A DNA stretch of 10,905 nucleotides from Desulfobacteraceae bacterium. Its GTDB lineage: Bacteria; Desulfobacterota; Desulfobacteria; Desulfobacterales; BuS5. The notes below the pieces were generated by a model. It worked only from the letters and a program-made list of their open reading frames with translations. It was not told the origin of the DNA and made no database searches. This document shows, one piece after another, positions 10,815-10,905 of this stretch. A program made the translations under genes and the position numbers. The DNA is taken from the NCBI GenBank assembly GCA_030592105.1, contig JAUVKE010000058.1, forward strand, positions 1-10,905. The letters run 5' to 3'. The first letter of the stretch is position 1. Every line of letters starts with the position of its first letter.

Positions 10815-10905
10815 CCTCCATTTGAGATTAGAATACTCGACAGCATGCCGGTTAAAGAGATGTTAGAGAAACTAAACCTTTTTATTGGGGTTTTTGAGAA
10901 AAAAA
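10815..10905 (+). pseudogene. Relic copy of the 3' end of the ligase gene (runs off the window)
   Basis: Direct repeat copy 2 of 10466-10556. The reading frame is colinear and encodes 30 residues including FEIRILDSMPVKEM, with 23 of 30 residues matching the intact gene. Of the nine base changes only one (TTA to CTA) is silent, and the others change seven amino acids; this is not the pattern of a gene under selection for its protein. An in-frame TAG (10812-10814) directly precedes the copy, and no start codon with a ribosome binding site opens it. It is best read as the decaying end of a tandem duplicate, or a duplicated gene end left by recombination. It continues past the window edge, so its full extent is unknown. 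Confidence 0.75.

Overview
The window carries six plus-strand genes in three blocks, followed by about 300 bases of non-coding sequence with a gene relic at its end. The single-chain pyruvate:ferredoxin oxidoreductase, the oxygen-sensitive class I fumarase and the YkgJ-type cysteine-cluster protein point to a strict anaerobe. The overall flavour (moderate to low G+C, single-chain PFOR beside TCA-cycle genes) suggests a sulfate-reducing Desulfobacterota, perhaps Desulfobacterales. This assignment is an inference from protein style and was not checked by a database search.

Block 1 (1-3296) is a tandem pair of full-length class I fumarase homologues in one transcription unit. The first is cut by the window's left edge and looks like an ordinary [4Fe-4S] fumarase with all three cluster cysteines. 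The second keeps every substrate-pocket residue I could place, at the spacing of the characterised enzymes, but all three cluster-ligand cysteines are serines. It is the strongest anomaly here: a class I fumarase fold that should not bind its catalytic cluster in the usual way.

Block 2 (3463-6996) is a complete PFOR (NifJ/Por type) with its own strong ribosome binding site. A leader containing two perfect inverted repeats precedes it and a strong intrinsic terminator closes it. With the fumarases it fits central carbon metabolism: pyruvate/acetyl-CoA interconversion coupled to ferredoxin, and fumarate/malate interconversion.

Block 3 (7116-10606) is a compact three-gene operon: a YkgJ-type CxxCxxCC protein, a glutamine-dependent asparagine-synthetase-type amidotransferase (6-base gap, TTG start fixed by Cys2), and a short plant-type glutamate-cysteine-ligase-like (GCS2) enzyme (4-base ATGA overlap). 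An ATP-dependent gamma-glutamyl ligase translationally coupled to an amidotransferase suggests a route to an amidated gamma-glutamyl compound or other small thiol/peptide. That product is a hypothesis.

The right end (10607-10905) has no intact gene. Its last 91 bases are an approximately 90% identical, in-frame copy of the 3' part of the ligase gene. The changes are almost all amino-acid-changing and a stop codon sits immediately upstream, so it looks like the relic of a duplicated ligase gene or gene end.
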